Assembly: GCA_963662645.2 (NCBI GenBank)
Contig: OY759762.1
Location: 1,612,001-1,676,000 of the forward strand
DNA length: 64,000 bases
Origin: Aldehydirespirator sp963662645
GTDB lineage: Bacteria; Actinomycetota; Acidimicrobiia; Acidimicrobiales; Aldehydirespiratoraceae
Direction of reading: 5' to 3'
The notes below the pieces were generated by a model that had not been told where the DNA came from, searched no databases, and worked only from the letters and a program-made list of their open reading frames with translations. This document shows positions 22,928 to 32,022 of this stretch, in pieces. The stretch's first letter is position 1; the number at the start of each line of letters is the position of its first letter. The position numbers and the translations under genes were made by a program.

Positions 22928-24646
22928 ATGCTCTCAGACCGCTGGATCATCGACCGCGTGCCGACCGAGAGGTTCCCCGACTACACCAGGGCCAACGCGG
23001 GCGAGGTGCTCGCCGACCCGGTCACTCCGTTGGGCTGGACGTTCTGCTGGGAGTCCGGTGTGGTGCTCGGCTGCCGTGAGGGGTTCGCGACCTTCGGAGT
23101 GTTCGACGCCGACGAGTACGGCGATCCGCCGGAGTGCTTCGGGCTCTTCGGCGGCTACTTCTACAACTCGCTGACCCAGGCCCGGCTGCTGGGCGTGCGC
23201 ATGCCGGGTGCGTCCCCGGAGCAGATCGACGAGGCCTACTTCGACGAGCACCCCGACGTTCCCCCGTACGTGCCCAAGCCGTGGCACGAGAGCGAGCGCC
23301 ATTCCCAGAAACTCACCGAGACCGCCGGCTACGTGATGTCCACCGACATCCACCAGCCGGTGCTCGACCAGCAGGAGACGGCCAAGCGCATTCGGGACGA
23401 GCGACCTGACCTGGCAACCGTCTCGAACGAGGAACTGGTTGCCCGGGCGCGGTCGCTGCAGCCCCAGATGGTTGACAACTTCAAGCATCACGTCACCTCG
23501 TCGCTGGGGGCGTCGTTCGGGCCGGGAACCATCACCGCGGTGGTGGCCGACCTGGGGCGCCCCGACGACGGCCTGAGGCTCATCACCGGCATCGGCGACG
23601 TCGATTCGGCCGACATCGCTCGCGAGCTGTGGGTGCTGTCGCGGATGATCCGATCCAGCGACCATCTGACCGCGGAGTTCGACGCCGGGCTGGACGGCCT
23701 GGGTGAGCGGCTGGCAGGCACGGACTTCGCCGATGCCTTCGGCGTGTTCCTCTACAACCATGGCTCCCGGGGACCCAACGAGTGGGACCCGGGCGCGGAG
23801 AGCTACGAGACGAACACGAGCCTCGCCTACGCCCAGCTCGACGTGCTGCGGAGGCAGTCCGACGACGCCGATCCGGTCGCCGCGCTGGAGCGCAAAGCGG
23901 CCGAGCGGGCCGGCATCGCGGCCGAGATCGAGGAACTCCTAGCCGGCAACGAGGAGACACTCGACACGTTCCGGGCCGGCATGAAGTCGTCGGGGATCTT
24001 CCTGGCCGCACGGGAGCGCTCGAAGTGCACCAACATCCGTGTCATCCACGAGGCTCGAATGTGCTTCGACGAGTTGGGCCGCCGGATGGCGGAGGCGGGC
24101 CACATCGAGTCGCCGGGCCAGATCTACATGCTGCTGGAGGCCGAACTGGACGACTTCCTGGCCGACCCGGGTGCCTTCGGCCCGGCGCTGGCTCAACGCG
24201 AGGCCGAGCACCGGAGCCTCTACGACCTGGAACCACCGTTCATCATCACCCACCAGGCGCCGCCGGTCAGCGATTGGCCCCGGAAGGCTGAGGCGGTCCT
24301 GGCCGCGGCGGAGGCAGGCTCGGTGCTGACCGGCGCCGCCTGCTCACCGGGCACGGTAAGCGGCGTTGCCCGCGTAGTCCTCGACCCTCACGATCCCTCC
24401 GCGCTGGGGCCGGGCGAGATCATGGTCACGGTGCAGACCGACCCGTCGTGGACCCCGCTGTTCCTTGCGGCGGGCGCAGTGGTGACCAACGTCGGGGCTC
24501 CGGCCAGCCATGCATCGATCGTGAGCCGCGAACTCGGCATCCCGTGCGTAGCGTCGGTGCCGGACGCGACGCTCGTCATTCCAGACGGAGCCACCGTCAC
24601 CGTCGACGGCACCGCCGGCACCGTCACCATCGACGCCCTGCCGTAG
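22928..24646 (+). CDS. PEP-utilizing-type phosphohistidine domain protein without an ATP-grasp domain
   Basis: 572 aa. The last ~90 residues are the swivelling phosphohistidine domain of PEP synthase-type enzymes: LTGAACSPGTVSGVARVV and TNVGAPASHASIVSRELGIP with the phosphorylatable His. The first ~450 residues, starting MLSDRWIIDRVPTERFPDYT, form a helical substrate domain like those of rifampin phosphotransferase or phenylphosphate synthase alpha subunits. No nucleotide-binding domain is present, so a partner must phosphorylate the His; the dikinase-like protein ending 27 bp away on the other strand is a candidate. GGAG precedes ATG. Confidence 0.82.
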   Translation: MLSDRWIIDRVPTERFPDYTRANAGEVLADPVTPLGWTFCWESGVVLGCREGFATFGVFDADEYGDPPECFGLFGGYFYNSLTQARLLGVRMPGASPEQIDEAYFDEHPDVPPYVPKPWHESERHSQKLTETAGYVMSTDIHQPVLDQQETAKRIRDERPDLATVSNEELVARARSLQPQMVDNFKHHVTSSLGASFGPGTITAVVADLGRPDDGLRLITGIGDVDSADIARELWVLSRMIRSSDHLTAEFDAGLDGLGERLAGTDFADAFGVFLYNHGSRGPNEWDPGAESYETNTSLAYAQLDVLRRQSDDADPVAALERKAAERAGIAAEIEELLAGNEETLDTFRAGMKSSGIFLAARERSKCTNIRVIHEARMCFDELGRRMAEAGHIESPGQIYMLLEAELDDFLADPGAFGPALAQREAEHRSLYDLEPPFIITHQAPPVSDWPRKAEAVLAAAEAGSVLTGAACSPGTVSGVARVVLDPHDPSALGPGEIMVTVQTDPSWTPLFLAAGAVVTNVGAPASHASIVSRELGIPCVASVPDATLVIPDGATVTVDGTAGTVTIDALP

Positions 24647-24672
24647 GCCATCCGCGGATTGGGAGGTCGGGG

Positions 24673-26937
24673 TCAGGCTCGGCCTGCGGCCGCCTCCGAG
24701 GCGCGGGTACGGCCGCAGAGACGGATCAACTCCTCGTGGAGCTCGAACCAGACGGTGTGGTAGCTGTCGCGCAAGGGGTGGGCCATCATCTGGGTGTCGC
24801 CGCGCTGGAGCGCCTCCAGCGCGGCCGTGAGGCGCTCGGTGTAGCGGGCCAGGCGCGGCTCGGCGGCCGATGCCTCCTCGACGATCGCGAGGACACGGGG
24901 GTGGATGCCGTCTCGGAGTTGCACGATCACCGCGTCGTCGTAGGCCGCGTCGGTGTGATCGTTGACAACCTCGGCGCCGTCGACGACGCGCATCTGCCAC
25001 GACGTGACCAGCTCCTTGAAGTGCCGGTCGACGGAATGGAAGCCGTCCATGATCGGCTCAATCGCGGTTCGGAGACGCTCGGCGTCACGCCGGAACAGCT
25101 CATCCACTCCAGCCAGAGCTTCTGGAGTGAGGCGGACTCGCCCGCCGGACAACTCCTGGACGGCCCCCTCGCCCAACAGGGCAGCGATGGCCGCTTCGGC
25201 CTGGTCGGGCCGGCAGCCGAGCACGTCGGCCAGCGACTCTGCCGAGGCCATTCCCTTCAAGCCAATGACGCGGCGAACCTCTACCGGATCAAGGCCGGGC
25301 CCGACCTTGAGGCCCGACTCAGTGCCGGTCCGGGAACTGGAAGGCCGCTGGAGCTCTGTTCGCCAGGCTTGCAGTACCCGCACCTCGTCTAGTTCGATCC
25401 GGTTGCCGGGATGTGCTCCCCGCAGCAGCAGGCCCCGGTCGCCGTCAACCGTGACGGTCTCACCGCCGGCAACGCGCGAGCCGGCCACGACAATGCCGTC
25501 GTCTCGGACCTCAATGGCGGCTGCACCCACCACAGCAGGGATGCCCCACGATCGGGCCACCACCGCCGCGTGGCAGACGATCCCGCCCAGGGTGGTAACC
25601 AGTCCAGCCGCCTCGGCCATCCCGGCGACGTCCGCGGGCGAGGTCTCCCGCCGGATCAGGATGACCGGCTCGCCCCGCCCGGCCCGGGCCAGCGTCTCGT
25701 CGACATCGGTGCAGACCACACCGACGGCCCTACCCGGCGACGCGGCCAAGCCGTCAGCCAGGACCTCGGCCGCGGCAGCTGGCGGCTCGAGCGCGGGCGC
25801 GGTGGGAGGATCGGCGAGAATCGGCTCGACCCTGGCCAGCGCGCCGGCCCGGTCGAGGGGAAAGTCGGGATCCTCGGCCATGTCGATGGCGGTTCGAAGC
25901 GCGGCCCGCGGGCTCCGCTTGCCGGGACGGACCTGCAGCAGCCACAGCACGGCGTCCTCGACCGTGAACTCGATGTCGGCGATGTCGGCGATGTCCCGCT
26001 CCAGCAGGGCGGCTGCCGCGGCGAGCTCACCGGCCACCTCCGGCCACAGAGTTCTCATCTCGGCGAGCGACCGGGGCGTGTGCGAGCCCGACACCACATC
26101 CTCGCCCTGCGCGCCGGGCAGGAACTCCCCCACCAGAGTCTGCTCGCCGGTGCTGGGATCGCGGCTGAAGGCCACACCGGTGCCCGAGCGCTCACCAAGA
26201 TTGCCGAACGTCATGGCCTGCACGGTCACCGCGGTGCCGAGGTCGTCAGGGATGCCCTCCACCTGCCGGTAGAGGATGGCTCGCTCGGAGTTCCACGAAG
26301 CGAACACGGCCCGGACGGCCCGGCGGATCTGCGTGTGGGAATCGTCAGGTATGTCGTGCCCGGCGGCCGCGAGCTCCTCCCGCAGCTGCCGGATCGCGGC
26401 CGCCAGCGCCGCGGGCGGCCGCGACCGCCCATGCTCAGGCCCCAGACGCTCAGCCGACAATCGCCCTACCAACCCGGCCGGGGCGGTGGCCACGACGGCC
26501 GCATAGGACTGGACGAAACGCCGGGCGGTGTCCCACCCGAATAAGCCGACTCCGGAGCGCGCCGAGAGTGCCTCAGCCACCGCATCGGTCATGCCGACGT
26601 TGAGGACCGTGTCCATCATCCCCGGCATCGACACCGGCGCTCCGGAGCGGACGCTGACCAGCAGGGGTGCCTCGGGATCGCCGAGGCGGCGGTCGAGTTG
26701 CTGTTCGATCCACGAGACCCCGGCCGCCAGCGTGTCGTCGAGAGCGACATGCCAGCCCGCCTCGAGCACCTCGCGGCACGCCGCGGTGGTGAGGACGAAG
26801 CCGGGCGGTACGGGCAGGCCCAGCTCGGTCATCCGCACCAGGGCGGCCCCCTTGCCTCCGAGCAGCCCGGGGCGATCCGAGATGTCCAGCTCAGCGGCCT
26901 CAGCGAAGGTGAAGCCGAGAGGAGCGGTTCGGATCAC
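24673..26937 (-). CDS. Pyruvate phosphate dikinase-like protein with a non-standard C-terminal domain
   Basis: 754 aa from GTG 26935-26937, overlapping the E2 stop (GTGA). The N-terminal ATP-binding half shows LLGGKGAALVRMTELGLPVP, VSVRSGAPVSMPGMMDTVLN and WLLQVRPGKRSPRAALR. The phosphohistidine domain has TTLGGIVCHAAVVARSWGIP. After about residue 520 the usual PEP/pyruvate TIM barrel is absent. Instead about 200 residues follow, with a winged-helix-like stretch (SLADVLGCRPDQAEAAIAAL) and a helical tail. It could phosphorylate another acceptor or regulate the dehydrogenase complex encoded with it. Confidence 0.85.
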   Translation of the reverse strand: MIRTAPLGFTFAEAAELDISDRPGLLGGKGAALVRMTELGLPVPPGFVLTTAACREVLEAGWHVALDDTLAAGVSWIEQQLDRRLGDPEAPLLVSVRSGAPVSMPGMMDTVLNVGMTDAVAEALSARSGVGLFGWDTARRFVQSYAAVVATAPAGLVGRLSAERLGPEHGRSRPPAALAAAIRQLREELAAAGHDIPDDSHTQIRRAVRAVFASWNSERAILYRQVEGIPDDLGTAVTVQAMTFGNLGERSGTGVAFSRDPSTGEQTLVGEFLPGAQGEDVVSGSHTPRSLAEMRTLWPEVAGELAAAAALLERDIADIADIEFTVEDAVLWLLQVRPGKRSPRAALRTAIDMAEDPDFPLDRAGALARVEPILADPPTAPALEPPAAAAEVLADGLAASPGRAVGVVCTDVDETLARAGRGEPVILIRRETSPADVAGMAEAAGLVTTLGGIVCHAAVVARSWGIPAVVGAAAIEVRDDGIVVAGSRVAGGETVTVDGDRGLLLRGAHPGNRIELDEVRVLQAWRTELQRPSSSRTGTESGLKVGPGLDPVEVRRVIGLKGMASAESLADVLGCRPDQAEAAIAALLGEGAVQELSGGRVRLTPEALAGVDELFRRDAERLRTAIEPIMDGFHSVDRHFKELVTSWQMRVVDGAEVVNDHTDAAYDDAVIVQLRDGIHPRVLAIVEEASAAEPRLARYTERLTAALEALQRGDTQMMAHPLRDSYHTVWFELHEELIRLCGRTRASEAAAGRA

Positions 26938-28385
26938 CGCTCACCCCACGATTCGAGCACCTCCCGGACCGTTCGGGTGAACTCGGCGGCCGGTGCCCCG
27001 TCGAAGGCGCGGTGGTCCCAAGTGAGGCTCAGGGTCAGGGTGGGTCGCGGTGCCGGCCGGTCGTCGTCGTCCCAGTGCACGTCGCGGCGGATGCGGCCCA
27101 CACCCAGGATCGCGGTGTTGGGCGGGTAGATGATGGGGGTGAACGCGTCGACGCCGTACATGCCGAGCGCCGTGACCGTGAATGTCGCGCCCTCGTAGTC
27201 GGGCAGCGGCAGCGATCGGGAGCGGGCTCCGGCCGCGAGCCGGGACGTCTCAACGCTGACCTCGGTGATCGAGCGGCGGTCGGCGGACCGCACCACCGGA
27301 ACCACCAGGCCGTCGTCGAGAGCCACCGCCATCCCCACGTTGACCTCGGGCAGAAGGGCGATGCCGCCGTCGGTGATCTGGCTGTTGACGATCGGGTGCT
27401 CGACGAGCGCCGCAGCCGCAGCCGCGATCACGTAGTCGGTGTAGCTGGGGGCGGCACCGTCGGCCTGCCGCCGCCGACGGTCGGCAACGACCGGGCCCAT
27501 GGCCACGTCCATGGTGAGAGTGAGCTGGGCCATGTCGTGGAGCGCGTCGTGCATGCGCGAAGCGATGGCGGCCCGCATGCCCCGCATCGGCACGATCCCG
27601 GCCGGTGTCTGCGTGAGCGGGGCTCCCGCCGGTGTCCGCGCGGGCGAAGCCGCGGTCGGTGAAGAGCCGGACCCGGCCAGGCGCTGCCGCGCATAGAGGG
27701 CAACGTCGTCACGGCTGACCTTCGGGTCGGCGCCGGTGCGGGGAACAGCCGCGATGTCGATGCCCAGCAGGTCGGCCAACCGGCGCGCTGCGAGGCTCGC
27801 CACCACCAGTGGGCCAGCATCGGGGATCGATGCCGGCGGCGCACCAACGGAAGGCTGCCCGGCGTCGGAAACGGACTCGAGCCGCGCGGCCACAAAGCGC
27901 TGCACGTCCTCGGAGACGATGCGACCGCCGGGGCCGGACCCTGCGACCGCGGCGAAGTCGACGCCCAACTCGGCGGCCACCCGCCGGGCGTTGGGCGACG
28001 AGAGGATGCGACCGCCCGAGCCGCGGGCCACCGTGTCTGCTCTCTCGGCCGCTCCGGCGGCGGAAGCTACGCCGACGGGGGCTTCGGTGGAGGGTGCTCT
28101 GGAAGCCGGACCTCGGGGGCGGGAGAAGTCGGCTTCCGGTGGTTCCTCCCCGTCGGCGAGGAACCACCCGATGCGCGCGCCGCAGGGGAAGGTCTCGCCC
28201 GGCGCGCCGGTCTGATGGAGCCGGCCCGATGCGCTGGCCTCGACATCGCTCTCGACCTTGTCGGTCTCGATGGCCATGACCGGCGTTCCCTGTTCGACGA
28301 CCGCACCGTCGGCGACATGCCATTCGATGATGGTGCCGGCCTCCATGGTGAGGCCCAGCTTCGGCATCTGGAACTCGGTGGCCAT
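26934..28385 (-). CDS. Dihydrolipoamide acyltransferase (E2) of a 2-oxo acid/acetoin dehydrogenase-type complex
   Basis: 483 aa. The lipoyl domain is at the N-terminus with the lipoylated Lys in AIETDKVESDV (about residue 43). Two peripheral-subunit-binding domains follow: SPNARRVAAELGVDFAAVAG and ARRLADLLGIDIAAVPRTG. The C-terminal catalytic domain has LTWDHRAFDGAPAAEF with the HxxxDG motif. ATG 28383-28385 follows the E1-beta stop by 17 bp. It forms the complex core with the E1 genes; no E3 is encoded here. Confidence 0.95.
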   Translation of the reverse strand: MATEFQMPKLGLTMEAGTIIEWHVADGAVVEQGTPVMAIETDKVESDVEASASGRLHQTGAPGETFPCGARIGWFLADGEEPPEADFSRPRGPASRAPSTEAPVGVASAAGAAERADTVARGSGGRILSSPNARRVAAELGVDFAAVAGSGPGGRIVSEDVQRFVAARLESVSDAGQPSVGAPPASIPDAGPLVVASLAARRLADLLGIDIAAVPRTGADPKVSRDDVALYARQRLAGSGSSPTAASPARTPAGAPLTQTPAGIVPMRGMRAAIASRMHDALHDMAQLTLTMDVAMGPVVADRRRRQADGAAPSYTDYVIAAAAAALVEHPIVNSQITDGGIALLPEVNVGMAVALDDGLVVPVVRSADRRSITEVSVETSRLAAGARSRSLPLPDYEGATFTVTALGMYGVDAFTPIIYPPNTAILGVGRIRRDVHWDDDDRPAPRPTLTLSLTWDHRAFDGAPAAEFTRTVREVLESWGER

Positions 28386-28402
28386 GCCCGCTCGCTCGGC
28401 CC

Positions 28403-29383
28403 CTAGCCGCGGTCGAGGGTGGTGCGGATCTGCGCCGCGATCCGAGGGGCGTCGGGGACGTAACGGGATTCGAGCGCGGGGCTGAACGGCACCGGTGTGA
28501 AGGGTGCCGCAACCCGGGCCACGGGGGCGTCGAGATAGTCGAAGGCGTGCTCGGAGACCTGGGCCGCGATCTCTGCGCCGAGCCCCGCGAACCGGACCGC
28601 CTCGTGCACGACCACGATGCGGTTGGTCTTGCGGGCCGACGCGACAACCGTCTCGGTGTCGATCGGCTGCACCGACCTTAGGTCGATCACCTCGCAGCCG
28701 ATGCCCTCGGCGGCCAGTTGATCGGCGGCGGCGAGCGACTCCGACACCATCCGGCTGTAGGCCACCACGGTCACGTCAGCACCCGGGCGAACGACGTGGG
28801 CCTCACCGATCGGAACCTCGTACAACTCGGCCGGGACGTCGCCCTTCACGCCGTACATGCGCTTGTGCTTCACCAGCACGGTGGGGTTGTCGTCGCGCAG
28901 GCACGACACCATCAGGCCCTTCATGTCGTAGGGAGTGGAGGGCATCACCACCTTGAGGCCCGGGACGTGGCACAGCATCGCCTCGAGGCTCTGGCTGTGC
29001 TGGGCCGCGGCCGACAGGCCGGCACCGCCGTTGGTGGTGATGGTCACCGGCAGCCGGGCGCTGCCGCCGAACAGGTACTTGAGCTTGGCGGCCTGGTTGG
29101 CCAGCTGGTCCATGGCGACCAGCACGAAGTCCATGAACATCAGGTCGACCACCGGCCGCAGACCGCAGACCGCGGCACCGATCCCCAGTCCGACGATGGC
29201 CTGCTCCGAAATGGGGGTGTCCACCATCCTGAGCTCGCCGAACTCGTCGAAGAGGCCGGCGAAGCTGCCGAAGACCCCGCCCTTGCGGCCCACGTCCTCG
29301 CCGACGACGAAGATGTCGCTATCGGCGTCCATCATCTGGCGCACGCCTTGGTTGAACGCCTTGAGGTAGGTGAGCTCGGCCAT
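28403..29383 (-). CDS. TPP-dependent dehydrogenase E1 beta subunit
   Basis: 326 aa of the transketolase-like Pyr plus C-terminal domain type. Family marks are DIFVVGEDVGRKGGVFGSFA, VDTPISEQAIVGLGIGAAVC, GAGLSAAAQHSQSLEAMLCH and VPGLKVVMPSTPYDMKGL. ATG 29381-29383 is only 2 bp after the alpha-subunit stop, so the two are coupled. Length and motifs match acetoin or branched-chain E1 beta. The substrate is not decidable from sequence. Confidence 0.96.
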   Translation of the reverse strand: MAELTYLKAFNQGVRQMMDADSDIFVVGEDVGRKGGVFGSFAGLFDEFGELRMVDTPISEQAIVGLGIGAAVCGLRPVVDLMFMDFVLVAMDQLANQAAKLKYLFGGSARLPVTITTNGGAGLSAAAQHSQSLEAMLCHVPGLKVVMPSTPYDMKGLMVSCLRDDNPTVLVKHKRMYGVKGDVPAELYEVPIGEAHVVRPGADVTVVAYSRMVSESLAAADQLAAEGIGCEVIDLRSVQPIDTETVVASARKTNRIVVVHEAVRFAGLGAEIAAQVSEHAFDYLDAPVARVAAPFTPVPFSPALESRYVPDAPRIAAQIRTTLDRG

Positions 29384-29385
29384 GC

Positions 29386-30381
29386 TCAGAGCGGCTGCCG
29401 CTGGTCGGCAGGGCCGGAGTACACACCGTCGAGCAGGTCGTCCGGGTCGGGCAACGGGCTCTGCTCGGCGAAATCTATGGCCGCCTCGACCTCGGCGGCG
29501 ATCTCGGCCCGGACGGCCTCGATCCCGTCGGGGGTCATCGCTCCGGCGCCGACCATCAGGTCCTCGTGCCGGGGGATGGGGTCCTTAGCCCTCCACTGGT
29601 TGAGCTCGTCGTCGGAGCGATACTTCATCCCCAGGGTCTGGACGCCGTGGTGGTTGTAGAACCGGTAGGTCTTGCACTCCATGAACGACGGCCCCCCGCC
29701 CGCCCTCGCCCGGGCGGCTGCGGCGGTGGTGGCCTCGAACACCGCCACCGGGTCCATGCCGTCGACCATGGTGCCGGGCATCCCGTAGGCCGGGGCCCGC
29801 TCGACGACGTCGTCGATGGCCATGGTCAGATAGCGGGGGGTGTATTCCCCGTACTCGTTGTTCTCGCACACGAACAGCACCGGAAGCTGGAGCGCGGCGG
29901 CCATGTTGGCGGCCTCGTGGAACGCTCCGATGTTGGTGGCCCCGTCGCCGAAGAAGGCCACGCTCACCGCCCCGTTGGCCCGGTACTTGTTGGCAAAGCC
30001 GGCACCGACCGCGATCGGAACGCCGCCGCCCACGATCCCGTTGGCTCCGAGCATGTTCAGGTCCAGGTCGCAGACGTGCATCGACCCGCCCTTGCCGCCG
30101 CAGTACCCGGTGGCCTTGCCCATCAGCTCGGCCATCATCCGGGACAGGTCGCCGCCCTTGGCCACAAGATGGCCGTGGCCCCGGTGGGTGGAGCTGACCT
30201 GGTCGTCGTCGCGCAGCGCGGTGCACACTCCGGCCGCCACCGCCTCCTGGCCGACGTACAGGTGGATGAAGCCCGGCATCCGGCCCGCCTCGGAGATCCG
30301 CCCGGCGGCCTCCTCGAACAGGCGGATGCGGACCATGCGCCGGTGGATGTCGCGCAGGACCTCGTGCGACGGACCGGTCAC
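29386..30381 (-). CDS. TPP-dependent dehydrogenase E1 alpha subunit
   Basis: About 331 aa from GTG 30379-30381, with GGGAG just upstream; the frame stays open further but enters the ThuA-like gene. The TPP motif is FFGDGATNIGAFHEAANMAA ending in ENN (VCENNEYGEY). GFIHLYVGQEAVAAGVCTAL and STHRGHGHLVAKGG are family hallmarks, the His residues lying at the active site. It decarboxylates a 2-oxo acid or acetoin-like substrate and passes the acyl group to lipoyl-E2. Confidence 0.96.
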   Translation of the reverse strand: MTGPSHEVLRDIHRRMVRIRLFEEAAGRISEAGRMPGFIHLYVGQEAVAAGVCTALRDDDQVSSTHRGHGHLVAKGGDLSRMMAELMGKATGYCGGKGGSMHVCDLDLNMLGANGIVGGGVPIAVGAGFANKYRANGAVSVAFFGDGATNIGAFHEAANMAAALQLPVLFVCENNEYGEYTPRYLTMAIDDVVERAPAYGMPGTMVDGMDPVAVFEATTAAAARARAGGGPSFMECKTYRFYNHHGVQTLGMKYRSDDELNQWRAKDPIPRHEDLMVGAGAMTPDGIEAVRAEIAAEVEAAIDFAEQSPLPDPDDLLDGVYSGPADQRQPL

Positions 30382-30397
30382 CGCGCTCTCCCGCCGA

Positions 30398-31174
30398 TCA
30401 CGGACCCGCTCCGATACCCCAGCGGATGGCTCGGCGCAGCAGCTCGTAGTACTCGGGAGCGTTCCAGGAGCAGCGCTCGACCTTCGGGTAGTAGTCCCGC
30501 AGCGGGAACATGTCCCAATGGCCCCGGCAGTGCCCGAGGGTGTTGTAGAGCACGGCACCGGACCCGAGCGGGCGGAGGTACTGCACAAGGTGCTCGCCCG
30601 GGCCCGAGGTCCAGTCGCTCTCGGCGAACCCGCGGGCCTCGCCCCGCCAGCGGGTCAGCAGCAGCGGCCGGAGGGTGCCGCGGTCGGCGTGCTCCATGAG
30701 GTACAGCTCGTCGTCGGTGGTGAACGACTCGATGCCGGCCACCAGCCAATGGTCCGGATCGGCCGGTTCGACCTGGTAGGGGGCCATGGGCGGGTGAGCG
30801 ATGAACTGGCTGCCGAGGGTCTCGGCGAACACCGGGAAGCAGCGAGGCGACTCGACGCCGTTGGGCCGGGGGAGGTCCAGCGCCGAGTTGGTGCCGTGGA
30901 GGGCCACCCATCGCCCGCCGCGCTCCACCCAGGAGCGGAGAGCCCGCTGGGCCCGCCCCGAGGGCCGCACGTCGCAGGTGTAGCTCACCAGGAAGCGGCA
31001 CCCGTCGAGGGCGTCGGTGTCCTCGTAGGTGGCGTCGACCCGGGTGCGCACGTGAGGATGCTCGGCCAGCAGGCGGAGCAGCTCGCGGCGGGCGAAGTCG
31101 ATGTCGTGGTACTTGCCGCCAGCCACCAGGCAGGCGTCGACACGTCCCTCCGCCGGCGCTTCAGTAGTCGACAC
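30398..31174 (-). CDS. ThuA-like (class I glutamine amidotransferase-fold) protein
   Basis: About 258 aa from GTG 31172-31174, overlapping the SDR stop by 14 bp; the frame extends to 31234 without a better site. It is the ThuA/trehalose-utilisation fold: CLVAGGKYHDIDFARRELLR, GGRWVALHGTNSALDL, and the late YNTLGHCRGHW and EYYELLRRAIRWG. ThuA-like proteins process keto-sugars or act on carbohydrate derivatives, but evidence is sparse. Placement between an SDR and the E1/E2 genes suggests a role upstream of the 2-oxo acid step. Confidence 0.85.
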   Translation of the reverse strand: MSTTEAPAEGRVDACLVAGGKYHDIDFARRELLRLLAEHPHVRTRVDATYEDTDALDGCRFLVSYTCDVRPSGRAQRALRSWVERGGRWVALHGTNSALDLPRPNGVESPRCFPVFAETLGSQFIAHPPMAPYQVEPADPDHWLVAGIESFTTDDELYLMEHADRGTLRPLLLTRWRGEARGFAESDWTSGPGEHLVQYLRPLGSGAVLYNTLGHCRGHWDMFPLRDYYPKVERCSWNAPEYYELLRRAIRWGIGAGP

Positions 31175-31916
31175 GCTTGAGGAAGCCGCCGTCGACGGTG
31201 AGGTTGGCTCCGTTGATGTGGCGGGCCGCGTCACTGGCCAGGAAGGCCACTGCGTTGGCGACGTCGGAGGCGGTCCCCATGTCGCCGCCGGGATGGCTCT
31301 TCTGGGTGGCCTCGAAGAACTCGGGCAGGCGGCCCTTGATCCTGTCCCAGTCGCCGCCGTCTATGAAGATCGGTCCGGGCGACACCACGTTGCATCGGAT
31401 GCCCCTGGCGCCGAGCACCTGAGCCTGGCCCAGCGTCCAGTTGGTGGCGGCGGCCTTGAAGGCGCTGTAGCTGTTAGAGCCCGAAGCGAAGTGCTCCGCG
31501 GCAGCGGTGGTGCCGATGCTCACCAGCGCTCCGCCCCCGTCGGCCAGCGCGTCGGCGGCGGCGGCCACCCCGCCCACCAGCGCCCTGAGATCGACATTGA
31601 AGTTCGTGGTCCAGTCGTCGAGCTGCTTCTGGCCCTTGCCGGAGGTGTTGTGCACGTAGATGTCGATGCCGCCCAGAGACTCGGCCGACGACGCGATCCA
31701 GGCTTCGAGCGAACCGAGATCACCGGCGTCAACCGCCGAGCCGACCGCAGTGCCGACGGTGGACAGCTCGGCCACGGCCCGGTCGACGTCATCGCCGTTG
31801 CGGGCGCAGATCGCCACCGACGCGCCCTCGGCGAGCAGTGTCTCGGCGACCGCCCGGCCGATGCCCTTGGTCGAGCCGGTGACGAGGGCCTTCTTGCCTG
31901 CCAGTCCGAGGTCCAT
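31161..31916 (-). CDS. Short-chain dehydrogenase/reductase
   Basis: 251 aa. Motifs are TGSTKGIGRAVAETL, YVHNTSGKGQ in place of the usual NNAG, SIGTTAAAEHF, and SYSAFKAAATNW with the YxxxK pair (YSAFK). The strongest oddity is HNTSG at the NNAG position. ATG 31914-31916 has AGGAG upstream. It is first in the SDR-ThuA-E1-E2-dikinase operon and divergent from the TetR gene at 32023. Confidence 0.93.
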   Translation of the reverse strand: MDLGLAGKKALVTGSTKGIGRAVAETLLAEGASVAICARNGDDVDRAVAELSTVGTAVGSAVDAGDLGSLEAWIASSAESLGGIDIYVHNTSGKGQKQLDDWTTNFNVDLRALVGGVAAAADALADGGGALVSIGTTAAAEHFASGSNSYSAFKAAATNWTLGQAQVLGARGIRCNVVSPGPIFIDGGDWDRIKGRLPEFFEATQKSHPGGDMGTASDVANAVAFLASDAARHINGANLTVDGGFLKRVDY

Positions 31917-31939
31917 TTTGCTTCTCCTGAATTGATCGG

Positions 31940-31959
31940 ATGGTTAGTTATTTCACCAT
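31940..31959. promoter_or_regulatory. Weak inverted repeat between the SDR operon and TetR
   Basis: ATGGT (31940-31944) and ACCAT (31955-31959) flank TAGTTATTTC in the 106-bp divergent gap. The arms are only 5 bp, but the position is where a TetR autoregulatory site is expected. Confidence 0.3.
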
Positions 31960-32022
31960 GGTAGGCCAGCGAGCGCGACGGCGGCCCGCTGCCTGCGGAC
32001 AGCCTGACATAGCCTTCACCCC

